NCBI RefSeq assembly: GCF_037325665.1
Contig: NC_090259.1
Location: 34,073,149-34,137,148 of the forward strand
DNA: 64,000 nucleotides
Reading direction: 5' to 3'
From: Littorina saxatilis
Lineage: Eukaryota; Mollusca; Gastropoda; Littorinimorpha; Littorinidae
Part shown: positions 54,971-64,000 of the stretch, one piece after another
Position numbering within the stretch: the first letter of the stretch is position 1
How the letters are laid out: the number at the start of each line of letters is the position of its first letter
The notes under the pieces: generated by a model
Told to the model about the DNA's origin: nothing
What the model saw: the letters and a program-made list of their open reading frames with translations, nothing else
Database searches by the model: none
Made by a program: the position numbers and the translations under genes

Positions 54971-57900
54971 CATGGGTGAAAGTAGCCCGTCAATTGACTG
55001 AAATCCGTCAATCTGAAAATAAGTCTGACGGAAATTCCGTCAATCCGCAATTTTTATTAAAAAAAAAAAAAAAAAAAAAAATTTTTTTTTTATTTTTTTT
55101 TTAAAGCGGAACGCGTTTTCGAACTGCTATGCGGTAAACCCCGTGGGCCGTAGGTGAGGTTTCTTCGCTTTCGGATTCGCTCTGCATCACGATAAAAAAA
55201 AAGTTCTCGCGTTTTGGCAGGCATTACGAAGTGGTGACATGATTTCTGCGGAAAACGCATGGACAGATCTTATTGATGCTGGTCTAGCCAACAAAGGCGA
55301 TGGGACTGGTTGGAGTTCATGAAACTAAAACTGTGTGTGATAAGTTTGGTGCTTGAAACTCAAGTGCTTTTCCTTGAGAACTTTGCACTATAAGAGATGC
55401 TACTGCTTAGTTGCTATTTTGTGCAGTGCTACATCATGCTGTTTGCATGTGGGTCACTCTCCTGAAAACTGGTCAGATGTGTGACTTGAGTGCCCAAAAA
55501 TAAAGTTAGTCAAAATTGAAATATTTTGGTGTGTTTGGTTTGTTTAACATCTCAACTTTCCAACACAAGGTTTTGAAAAGCAAGATAAACTTTTGGAAAT
55601 GTTGTAATTTAAGATAATGTGTTGAAGGTTGCCTCGTCTCGCGTGAAACACAGGACACCATTAGAGGCACATTTTTACTCTTATCATAAAAAATACAAGT
55701 GATTATCATGCAATTTCCAATGAGATACAATAGAAATTGCTTCATAGAAGTACCAGAAGTTTCAAAATATACCATACACTTACATAATGGGGGGATTACT
55801 ATGAGGACGCCAGATCAACAATTTCCTCATTCACAGAAAACCTTTCCAGCAAGTGATCAGAAATTGCTATCTGCAAAATTGTATGATTTAAAGAATCTCC
55901 ATGAATACTTAAACAGGACTATGGACATACTTTGAAAAATCTTGGTAATACATGCAGATATTCATCAAATGACACAGAACGTCTCGCGTGTAACCATGGA
56001 CACCGCAAACAAGCACAGACACCAATATCAGTTAACCATGGGTTTATTTCAGTCAAAACGAAACAACTTTTTATTGAAATGTGTGTCTGCCACGTCTGTC
56101 AAGAGTTGGGACAGGCAACACCTCAACTACTTCCTCAAACTTCACAAAAAATATCTCCTCCACAGCAGGCCACACAAACGATGATCCTTGTTTCCTAAGT
56201 AAACGGACAACCACCCCATTCCCATCCAGTGTGTCAATCTGTGGACAGACAAATGAACCTTTCTTAAAATAGAAAAATTAAAAATAGTAACTCAAAAGGT
56301 TTACATCATGAATTAAAAATACAAGGAGCAAGTGACACCAATAAACTTGGAAATGTCTACCTCAGAAAAGCAGACAACTGAAGCTCTCCATTCATACCAA
56401 CTAGGGGTAATTTGGTACTTGAAATACATGTATAAATGTAATTGATTCCATATGTAACCTGCACTTACCATGCCATGGAAAGACTTTGCGAGGAATGTCT
56501 GCACAAATCAGTATGGATACAGAAAATTAAAAAAAAATGACTGCATGCAAGCAAAGTCATTCCAGTATAATAAGATTAAGATTAATGAAAAACATGTTAA
56601 AACAATTATTTACAGTAGAAACGTACCGGTCTCTCTGATCTGCTCCTGGATCAGAATTGACTGGACTGGCAGAAAGGATAGGAGCATTAGCAGCATCCTG
56701 GCATCTGAAAAAAAAGTATGCAACAGTTGGAGTCAGATATTGTAATTGCTACCACAGCTTTACATCGCACATTGAGGTACATAACAGTGCATGTTACAAC
56801 CGTCAAGATCCCAAGATACACACATTGGAAATCAGAGTGGTTCTGTCCTGAACACATCCTCGTAACACAAAGAAACAACAAGTCGCGTAAGGCGAAATTA
56901 CTACATTTAGTCAAGCTGTGGAACTCACAGAATGAAACTGAACACACTGCATTTTTTAACAATGACCGCGCAGTGAAACTGACGAGCCTGTTTAGGGCGG
57001 TAGTGGTTTCGCTGTGCTGCATAGCACACTTTTCTGTGCCTCTCTTCGTTTGAACTTTCTGAGCGTGTTTTTAATCCAAACATATCATATCTATATGTTT
57101 TTGGAATCAGGAACCGACAAGGAATAAGATGGAATTGTTTTTAAATCGATTTCCGAAATTTAATTTTAATCATAATGTTTATATTTTTAATTTTCAGAGC
57201 TTGTTTTTAATCCGAATATAACATATTTATATGTTTTTGGATTAGAAAGTGATGAAGAATAAAATGAACGTAGTTTTGGATCGTTTTATAAAAAATAAAA
57301 TTTTAATTACAATTCAGATTTTTAATGACCAAAGTCATTAATCAATTTTTAAGCCTCCAAGCTGAAATGCAACACAAAGTCCGGCCTTCGTCGAAGATTG
57401 CTTTGCCAAAATTTCAATCAATTTGATTGAAAAATGAGGGTGTGACAGTGCCGCTTCAACTTTTACAAAAAGCCGGATATGACATCATCAAAGACATTTA
57501 TCCAAAAAAAGAAAAAAAACATCTGGGGATATCATGCCCAGGAACTCTCATGTAAAATTTCATAAAGATCAGTCCAGTGGTTTACTCTGAATCGCTCTAC
57601 ACACACACACGCACAGACACACACACACATATACACCACGACCCTCGTCTCGATTCCCCCTCTATGTTAAAAAATTTAGTCAAAACTTGACTAAATGTAA
57701 AAATGACTACACGCTGTATAAAATCTGCTCCAGTGCAAATGAAAATGCCAGTATCTGTCATAATTTCTGCCCCGCACGCATCGCTGACACCGCATGCGGA
57801 AAGCAGCAATGGCGTCTGCTATACGAACGAGACAGCTCTGGCTATGATGAGAGATTCAAACGTTATTTCTTGAGATTCTCAACAAAACAAATGAACCTGA

Positions 57901-59472
57901 ACCACATGATCTAATCTTCATTTAAAAAAAATAGAAAATAAACTAACAAGAGGCGCAAAACAATCATAAAAAACGAAAACTTCTTTTCACGTTGGACTGT
58001 ACCTAGATCTACTCTACCCATGAATTTGCCACTTGGTTGCGTTTTTCTGACAGAAAGGCATTTTTTTTCGAATTCAGTTTGTAAACATGACAAAATCATA
58101 TTAGTGGTTTAAGTTCTACAGGCAAAATAGTAAAAATAGAGCCGTCGTAAAGCTCAAACTTACCTCAAAGGTTGTGGTATCATGTACCGTCTCGCACGTC
58201 TGTCGTCAACTTTGGCGCGGACCCCGCAACAACAAAGTTTTCCTGCGTCTAACCGCGTGCTCGATTGTACGAAAACACGTTTGCACCGTGTAACCCCCAC
58301 AGGGACTCCCTTATATTCATGCGCGAATGGGTTGAAAGATCGCAAGTTTGCCAGAAAATAGTTCTGCAATGTGCTCACACGTATCGCAAATTTTCGGACA
58401 CCACTTGCAGATCTATCAGAACATCTCATTAAACTTGCTTTACAGACTCAACTTGAATCTCATTCAATTGCGATTAACGACATCGAATATTTTACTATGT
58501 CAGAGTAGAATTATCCATCCCCTGAAACAGTATGCACAAGTTATGTTTGGGCATGGCGTTGAAGCTAAAAATAGGACACCAGGCGTGACGTGCGAGACGA
58601 TTGTTTCTACATGGTCAAATGCAACCAAGTTATTATCAAAAGATCGTTTGGGCGCATCGGGCGGGTGAAATCAAATTCATACACAGGAATTTGCAACAAT
58701 TGTAGAAAAATGTGTTATCAAATGGGTAAATTTGAGGCATGTGTATGTGCAGAGATAGCATGTCACACTTTCGAATGGAAAAAAGTGGCGATTTCAGAGC
58801 TTCTGCAGTGCAAAGCAAATCACAGAATTTACAAACGCTTTAGTTCTTGTTCACACTGTTGCTCCAAATAACACTGAAGACAACAAAACACATAAAAATA
58901 AAGGAAAGTAATTATGTTGTTGTTTATTTAAATGTTTTTGTACGCTGTCCCGACTGACCAGTTTCCAGGAGAGTGACCCATGTGTGACATTCTGTTTCAT
59001 CATTTATTTCAATGCCTGTCTGGCAATGTTTGCTTCTTATAATTAAATATTTTGAACTTTTATTTCAGTTGTTCAGTTGTTCAGTTTCTATTTCATTTAG
59101 TAATTGGCTGTTGTCAATGTTAATTGTTATCAATTGTGTCGTTGTGTTGGAAGATGCAAGTGTGAAAAGATACAAAAGAAAAATGATTACTTCTGTGAAT
59201 TGTTTTGATTTTGTTTACCCTTTTTACCATATCATTAGAATCTGAAGGTATTTTTTTGACCTGCATGATAGTGACAAAAAGTGTATTTTTTTGCCAGGAA
59301 AGGCCACAAAATCACAATGTATAATGCAAAAATTCGTTTTCGGCCGGGGGGCGTTGCCCTCCTGGACCCCCTAACGGGGCCCTGCCCCGTACCCCGCCAG
59401 GGCCTGGGCGGCCCCTGGACCCCTGCCTCAAAAAATTTTCAGTCAATTTGATTTTCATAGCTTTCACCCATG
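54971..59472. mobile_element. 4.5 kb hAT-like insertion in gene D intron 4
   Basis: Ends CATGGGTGAAAG and CTTTCACCCATG are a perfect 12-bp inverted pair. ACTATG flanks both sides (54965-54970, 59473-59478), readable as 8-bp TGACTATG if the element is trimmed by two bases. Subterminal TCAATTGACTG/CAGTCAATTTGA also pair. An inner inverted pair (GGGTCACTCTCCTG at 55452 and CAGGAGAGTGACCC at 58965) and a 0.85 kb repeat at 56879 lie within. No confident transposase frame. Confidence 0.65.
56879..57699 (-). repeat. 0.85 kb AT-rich repeat, full copy R7, minus strand
   Basis: Begins CAAGTCGCGTAAGGCGAAAT and ends with the TTTAGTCAAAACTTGACTAA palindrome. Subfamily of R2/R6a. Inserted inside the 4.5 kb element. 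Confidence 0.9.
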
Positions 59473-59477
59473 ACTAT

Positions 59478-60805
59478 GTGTGTGTGTTGTATGTGGAGAG
59501 ATGGAGTTTGTGTGTGTGTTGTATGTGGAGAGATGGAGTTTGTGTGTGTGTTGTATGTGGAGAGATGGAGTTTGTGTGTGTGTTGTATGTGGAGAGATGG
59601 AGTTTGTGTGTGTGTTGTATGTGGAGAGATGGAGTTTGTGTGTGTGTTGTATGTGGAGAGATGGAGTTTGTGTGTGTGTTGTATGTGGAGAGATGGAGTT
59701 TGTGTGTGTTGTATGTGGAGAGATGGAGTTTGTGTGTGTGTTGTATGTGGAGAAATGGAGTTTGTGTGTGTGTTGTATGTGGAGAGATGGAGTTTGTGTG
59801 TGTGTTGTATGTGGAGAGATGGAGTTTGTGTGTGTGTTGTATGTGGAGAGATGGAGTTTGTGTGTGTGTTGTATGTGGAGAGATGGAGTTTGTGTGTGTG
59901 TGTTGTATGTGGAGAGATGGAGTTTGTGTGTTGTATGTGGAGAGATGGAGTTTGTGTGTGTGTGTTGTATGTGGAGAGATGGAGTTTGTGTGTGTGTTGT
60001 ATGTGGAGAGATGGAGTTTGTGTGTGTTGTATGTGGAGAGATGGAGTTTGTGTGTGTGTTGTTTGTGGAGAGATGGAGTTTGTGTGTGTTGTATGTGGAC
60101 AGATGGAGTTTGTGTGTGTGTTGTATGTGGAGAGATGGAGTTTGTGTGTGTGTTGTATGTGGAGAGATTGAGTTTGTGTGTGTGTTGTATGTGGAGAGAT
60201 GGAGTTTGTGTGTGTGTTGTATGTGGAGAGATGGAGTTTGTTTACATGTTGTATGTGGAGAGATGGAGTTTGTGTGTTTGTTGTATGTGGAGAGATGGAG
60301 TTTGTGTGTGTGTTGTATGTGGAGAGATGGAGTTTGTGTGTGTGTGTTGTATGTGGAGAGATGGAGTATGTGTGTGTGTTGTATGTGGAGAGATGGAGTT
60401 TGTGTGTGTGTTGTATGTGGAGAGATGGAGTTTGTTTGTGTGTTGTATGTGGAGAGATGGAGTTTGTGTGTGTGTTGTATGTGGAGAGATGGAGTTTGTT
60501 TGTGTGTTTGTTGTATGTGGAGAGATGGAGTTTGTGTGTGTGTTGTATGTGGAGAGATGGAGTATGTGTGTGTGTTGCATGTGGAGAGATGGAGTTTGTG
60601 TGTGTGTTGTATGTGGAGAGATGGAGTTTGTTTGTGTGTTTGTTGTATGTGGAGAGATGGAGTTTGTGTGTTTGTTGTATGTGGAGAGATGGAGTTTGTG
60701 TGTGTGTTGTATGTGGAGAGATGGAGTTTGTGTGTGTGTGTTGTATGTGGAGAGATGGAGTATGTGTGTGTGTTGTATATGGAGAGATGGAGTTTGTGTG
60801 TGAAG
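59478..60805 (+). repeat. 33-bp minisatellite, about 40 units
   Basis: Unit TGTATGTGGAGAGATGGAGT plus TTGTGTGTGTGT, with small length changes (29-39 bp) in the GT part. Because most units are multiples of three and stop-free, three overlapping frames stay open for 200-500 codons; these are not genes. Confidence 0.97.
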
Positions 60806-61100
60806 GGGGACTATGTCATGTGTGTGTGGGAGAGGGGGGTAAGGGGTAGAGAGGTGGGAGGGGTTCTGAGTGGCTTTATGCTGACACAGTATTGCAATGC
60901 ACTGTTAGTTTGGCATGCAGATTTTCTTCTCATTTGGCTTTCTGCGAACAATGCAACAGCTGCTAATAGGTTACTGTTTTCCCCTTGAACATGCTTTTGT
61001 GTGTGTCTGTGTTTGCCTTGCTCTCAGTCTGTCTCATGTTCTATGGCATTGAGCATGAACAGTTTTTGCAACTACAGTAATATTATCTGTGTTTGTCCAG

Positions 61101-61454
61101 GTATCGGTGGCAATGTCAACAGCAACACTGGAACAAAAGAGGGGGTCCAGAAAAACTATGAGTGCAAGTTATGTGGTAGCGTCTACCGGTCCTGCTCTGG
61201 CTTACACGGCCACAAGAGAGCAAAGCATTCTGGGAAAGTGTACACCTGCGACAGGTGTGACATGCAGACCCAGTATAAAAGTAGACTCAGGATGCACGCT
61301 TCCAAATGCAAAGGACGGAGTAGCGTTGCAACGCTTGTCTCAGAAACGTCCGTGGGAGAGGAAAGCTTACCTTCAGATAAGACTGTGGATGGTGTGGCGT
61401 CACCAGCCAATACAGCCACTGGAATGTCGGCCCTTACTGCAGAGACAGCAGCAG
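61101..61454 (+). CDS. Gene D, exon 5: C2H2 plus C2HC zinc-finger cassette
   Basis: Acceptor GTTTGTCCAG ends at 61100; donor GCAG|GTAAGA at 61454; phase 1 to phase 1 (118 codons). Finger 1: CKLCGSVYRSCSGLHGHKRA, completed by KH (C-x2-C-x12-H-x4-H). Linker SGKVYT. Finger 2: CDRCDMQTQYKSRLRMHASK then C (C-x2-C-x12-H-x3-C). A Ser/Thr-rich tail ends AETAA. Symmetric phase makes it a cassette exon that can be duplicated or skipped without frameshift. Confidence 0.85.
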
Positions 61455-61720
61455 GTAAGATTGCAAAATTCTCTAAATCATATGTAACCCCCCCCCCCTC
61501 CCTTTTTTTTTTATATGATTTGTGAGTATGTGTGTCTATCAGAGATCAGATTCTTCCTCCTTTGGGAGGCTATTTTCCTTTTTAAATGATCCTCCTGTAC
61601 TTGAGTTCAGTATGGGAAGCTGGACAAGTTAAATTGATTGGGAACAATGGACAGTCTTTTCTTAATTCAGGGATAAGACAATCTATTCATATCTTGACAT
61701 TTTTTCAAATGTTAAAACTT

Positions 61721-62441
61721 TAACCTCTTCACTGCCACAGTATAACAGCATTTTGGTATTGCTGTGTGCCAGAGCAAAATTTCGCTTTCTTCGGTAGGTT
61801 CACTAATCTGTTCACTGCTCGATCATTTATTGAGATATCTCTTAGATCTTTGGCATGTGTTTTGCTTATACCCTTGGCTATTTATATAGGATGACATGAT
61901 CATTGGACTTTGTTTGTGATTGTTATAGTAAAAATTGATATAATGACCATTTTCGTCAAAAATTACAGTTTCCGGACTTACACACACACAGTGACACACA
62001 TTGCAGCACGTAAAACCATACAAAACACTGCTAAAACTGGTGTCAAACATCAGGTACTCACATTACAGCCCATAAAAGTATTCTTCTGTGTGGTAATCCA
62101 TAAATCACTTCTTGTAGAGCTTCCAGAACACTGTATCGCTTGAAAACAGGTCTACGAGTTGAGGTCCGACTTTCGGCCGCCATTGTGAATGGCGAGAATG
62201 CTAACGCAGTTTTCAACACGTGGTAGCAACTTTAGTTACTTATCCGAACGGTCTATGGGAAAGAACTGTGTTTAGAACCCCTACAAGTACTTGGACAGTG
62301 GTTACCTCCCATTTAGTTTTCAGAAATGTCCTGAAATGTTGTTGACACAAATCCCACGTACGAGATACGGTTAATTTATGGGCGTACGACAAACCGAAAA
62401 TGACCACGTATTACATACGGGGTGGGCAGTGAAGGGGTTAA
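61721..62441. mobile_element. piggyBac-like TTAA MITE in gene D intron 5
   Basis: TTAACCTCTTCACTGCC at the left, GGCAGTGAAGGGGTTAA at the right, TTAA at both edges. Non-coding. Confidence 0.8.
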
Positions 62442-62527
62442 ACCTCCTTTTTTGGGCTATTTTCCATTCTCATCTGTACTTGTGTTACTTTGAGCATTGA
62501 AACCCACATATTGTTGTTTATTCACAG

Positions 62528-63139
62528 ATTCCAGTGGCAGCATGAAAAATGATGGAGGGAAGAAAACAGGCAGGAAAGCCTATATGTGCAATTTCTGTGG
62601 GGCTGTATACGGGAACTATTCCTCCTGGAATTGTCACAGGAAAGCCAAGCATTCAGGAAAAGTGTATACCTGCAACATCTGCGGCCTTCAGTCTCCTTAC
62701 AAAACCAAGATCAACAGGCACGCACGAAAATGCGAAGGTCTGACGTACCGAAACAGAAACCTCATCGCCGACAGACAAATGCCAAAGGCTTTGAAAATGA
62801 GCAGCATCACCTGTGAAGCACCTTCTGTTGAAGTTACTACAGAACAAGTCACTGCCAAGGCGTTACCTGGTGAGATGGGACCAGGTTCAAAAGAAGCAGT
62901 TTCCCATTCCCAAGCTGTTGCATCATCAGAGCCAATTGGAGTGCCGACAAGTGTTGTTGATTTTAAAACAGCTACTGAGCCGTCACAAACAAATCCACCT
63001 TCTGCACCTGCAAACACACTGTTAGGACTGGCTGAAGCCGTGACATTGACATTGCGTCAACAAGAAAAATCTGAAGTGGTTTCCACTTCAAGGAAAGTTG
63101 AAGAATCTGCACCAGCGCATACTACTTTTTTTGAAGCAG
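62528..63139 (+). CDS. Gene D, exon 6: second C2H2 plus C2HC cassette
   Basis: Acceptor TTTATTCACAG ends at 62527; donor GCAG|GTATGG at 63139; phase 1 to phase 1 (204 codons). Finger 1: CNFCGAVYGNYSSWNCHRKA then KH. Linker SGKVYT. Finger 2: CNICGLQSPYKTKINRHARK then C. The finger spacing, KAKHSGKVYTC linker and phase equal exon 5, so the two arose by exon duplication. A long Ser/Thr/Gln-rich tail follows. Exit in phase 1 implies at least one more exon, probably beyond the window. Exons 1-6 total about 813 residues. Confidence 0.85.
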
Positions 63140-63282
63140 GTATGGTTATAATTTCTCCCATGTAATTAGCGCTGTTTGTTGTTGTTAACAACCATACGAT
63201 GGGATTTGGTTTTAGTTCACTTGGTTACAAATTTGGTACCTCAGTTCCTTCACTTTAACTTTAGTTTGTGCATGCAAGTGTC

Positions 63283-63333
<51 letters not shown>
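63283..63333 (+). repeat. (TG)n microsatellite
   Basis: About 25 TG units inside the intron following exon 6. Confidence 0.95.
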
Positions 63334-63334
<1 letters not shown>

Positions 63335-63461
63335 TGTACAGGTGTAGTTATATGTGTATAACATTATTCCATGGGTTTTAACCATTTTTAAATTGTATTT
63401 CTGCGTGCATTTTCATTTCATTTTCTTGTTTGTGTGTTCACTTACGTGTGCGCAGGTGTAC

Positions 63462-64000
63462 ACAGACCTGTTTACCAGTACGATTTGGGCGTATTTTGTA
63501 CGCCAAATTATTATCGGTACGCAAATACGCGACACACGCACAAAATACGCATAAGAAAAAGTCTAGAATACGTTTTCCGGTGTTGGTGTGCTGATTACGG
63601 AATGGTACAACTGATACCGGTTTCGGTCGAAGGGAGATAAGCATGACAGCGAGTCTTCAGCTGTGGAAACCTTGTTCAGTTGTTGGCACGTGCGATCGTC
63701 TGGACAATCGTGGCAAAATGAAGCGGAAAAATGTGCCAGTTTCGGATGACTGTACCAAGTCTAAACAGCAGAAGCAGCAGATTTTCTTGGAGAAATATAA
63801 GATGGAAATATAAGAAAGAGTCAGGAATTGTAGAGTCTACTATGGGAAAAAGTCATGCACACTGCAAGTATTGTGAATCAGATTTCTCCGTTGCCCATGC
63901 TGGGAAATATGACATGAACGACACTGCAGTTCCAAAACTCACCTGGACAAGGTTGCTGCAAAGAAATCCGCTGAAAGCTGCCAAGGAATTATGAAGTTCA
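63462..64000 (+). mobile_element. 5' part of a BED-finger DNA transposon, runs off window
   Basis: Starts near CACAGACCTGTTTACCAGTA and reaches an ATG at 63719 (MKRKNVPVSDDCTKSKQQKQ). The frame then shifts (stop at about 63810), and HAHCKYCESDFSVAHAGKYD is read in another frame: a BED-type zinc finger as in ZBED/hAT-related transposases. At least one frameshift breaks it; the catalytic domain would lie beyond the edge. Confidence 0.65.

Noticed and set aside
55932-56198. 88-residue ORF with a CVCHVCQELG motif, considered as another CxxC exon of gene D
   Set aside because: No matching acceptor or donor phase, lies inside the 4.5 kb hAT-like element, and has only one CxxC.
59448-60988. ORFs of 451, 502, 233 and 223 residues
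   Set aside because: They are three frames of one 33-bp minisatellite (CVCCMWRDGV-type repeats) with no domain or splice support.
63462-63640. A seventh exon of gene D reading GVHRPVYQYDLG
   Set aside because: The acceptor phase would fit, but the sequence is the terminal region of a DNA transposon and the frame closes within 60 codons.
1-64000. CRISPR arrays, bacterial operons, integrated retroviral or Polinton-type elements
   Set aside because: Tandem repeats here lack unique spacers. No protease, integrase, capsid or envelope-like frames were recognised, and the only reverse transcriptase is LINE-type.

Overview
This is a repeat-dense eukaryotic nuclear window. It holds intron-split genes with GT/AG junctions, many short non-autonomous DNA transposons (MITEs), tRNA-headed SINEs, a LINE reverse transcriptase and long micro- and minisatellites. 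The abundant retroposon ending CGTTAAACACCAAATAAAG and the roughly 0.85 kb AT-rich repeat look like families I associate with gastropod molluscs, Littorina-like caenogastropods in particular. That assignment is from memory and untested. I saw no retroviral or capsid-bearing element.

The main host content is four related multi-exon genes, three on the minus strand (A at 4.6-9.1 kb, B at 15.5-20.7 kb, C at 29.0-33.5 kb and perhaps 35.6 kb) and one on the plus strand (D at 50.7-63.1 kb, possibly running off the window). They share one exon grammar. A DNA-binding 5' part leaves in phase 2 (A, B, and as required for C) or phase 0 (D). A small exon then carries a conserved Trp/SDxxIAxFL module and leaves in phase 2. 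Next comes a large exon opening with a paired CxxC knuckle, followed by an acidic tail rich in psi-K-x-E (SUMO-consensus) motifs. The DNA-binding end is swapped between members: CENP-B/pogo-type double helix-turn-helix in A and B, possibly a Brinker/pogo-type HTH in C, and an extended THAP domain in D. D also carries two duplicated exons, each encoding a C2H2 plus C2HC finger pair. Splice phases match at every junction I could place, so these look like real genes for a lineage-specific family of chimeric, transposase-derived nuclear proteins.

The rest is mobile DNA. 0-4 kb: Tc1 transposase remnant, hAT-like MITEs, 0.85 kb repeats. 9-15.4 kb: nested SINE and MITE stacks. 16.5-18.7 kb: a tandemly amplified exon end of gene B split by a hAT-like insertion with a 6-bp target duplication. 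21-25 kb: a 43-bp minisatellite, a 5'-truncated LINE with an open 660-aa reverse transcriptase frame, and a 0.85 kb repeat inserted in its tail. 27.5-29 kb: three TTAA MITEs chained end to end, reaching the stop codon of gene C. 37.3-40.1 kb: nested foldback elements and a retroposon. 40.5-50.4 kb: a CpG-rich promoter/first exon, THAP-gene fragments, and a 4.9 kb element with roughly 620-bp inverted repeats whose uninterrupted paralogous site lies in the same window. 50.4-64 kb: gene D, with a 4.5 kb hAT-like insertion and a 1.3 kb minisatellite in one intron, ending in the 5' part of a BED-finger DNA transposon.
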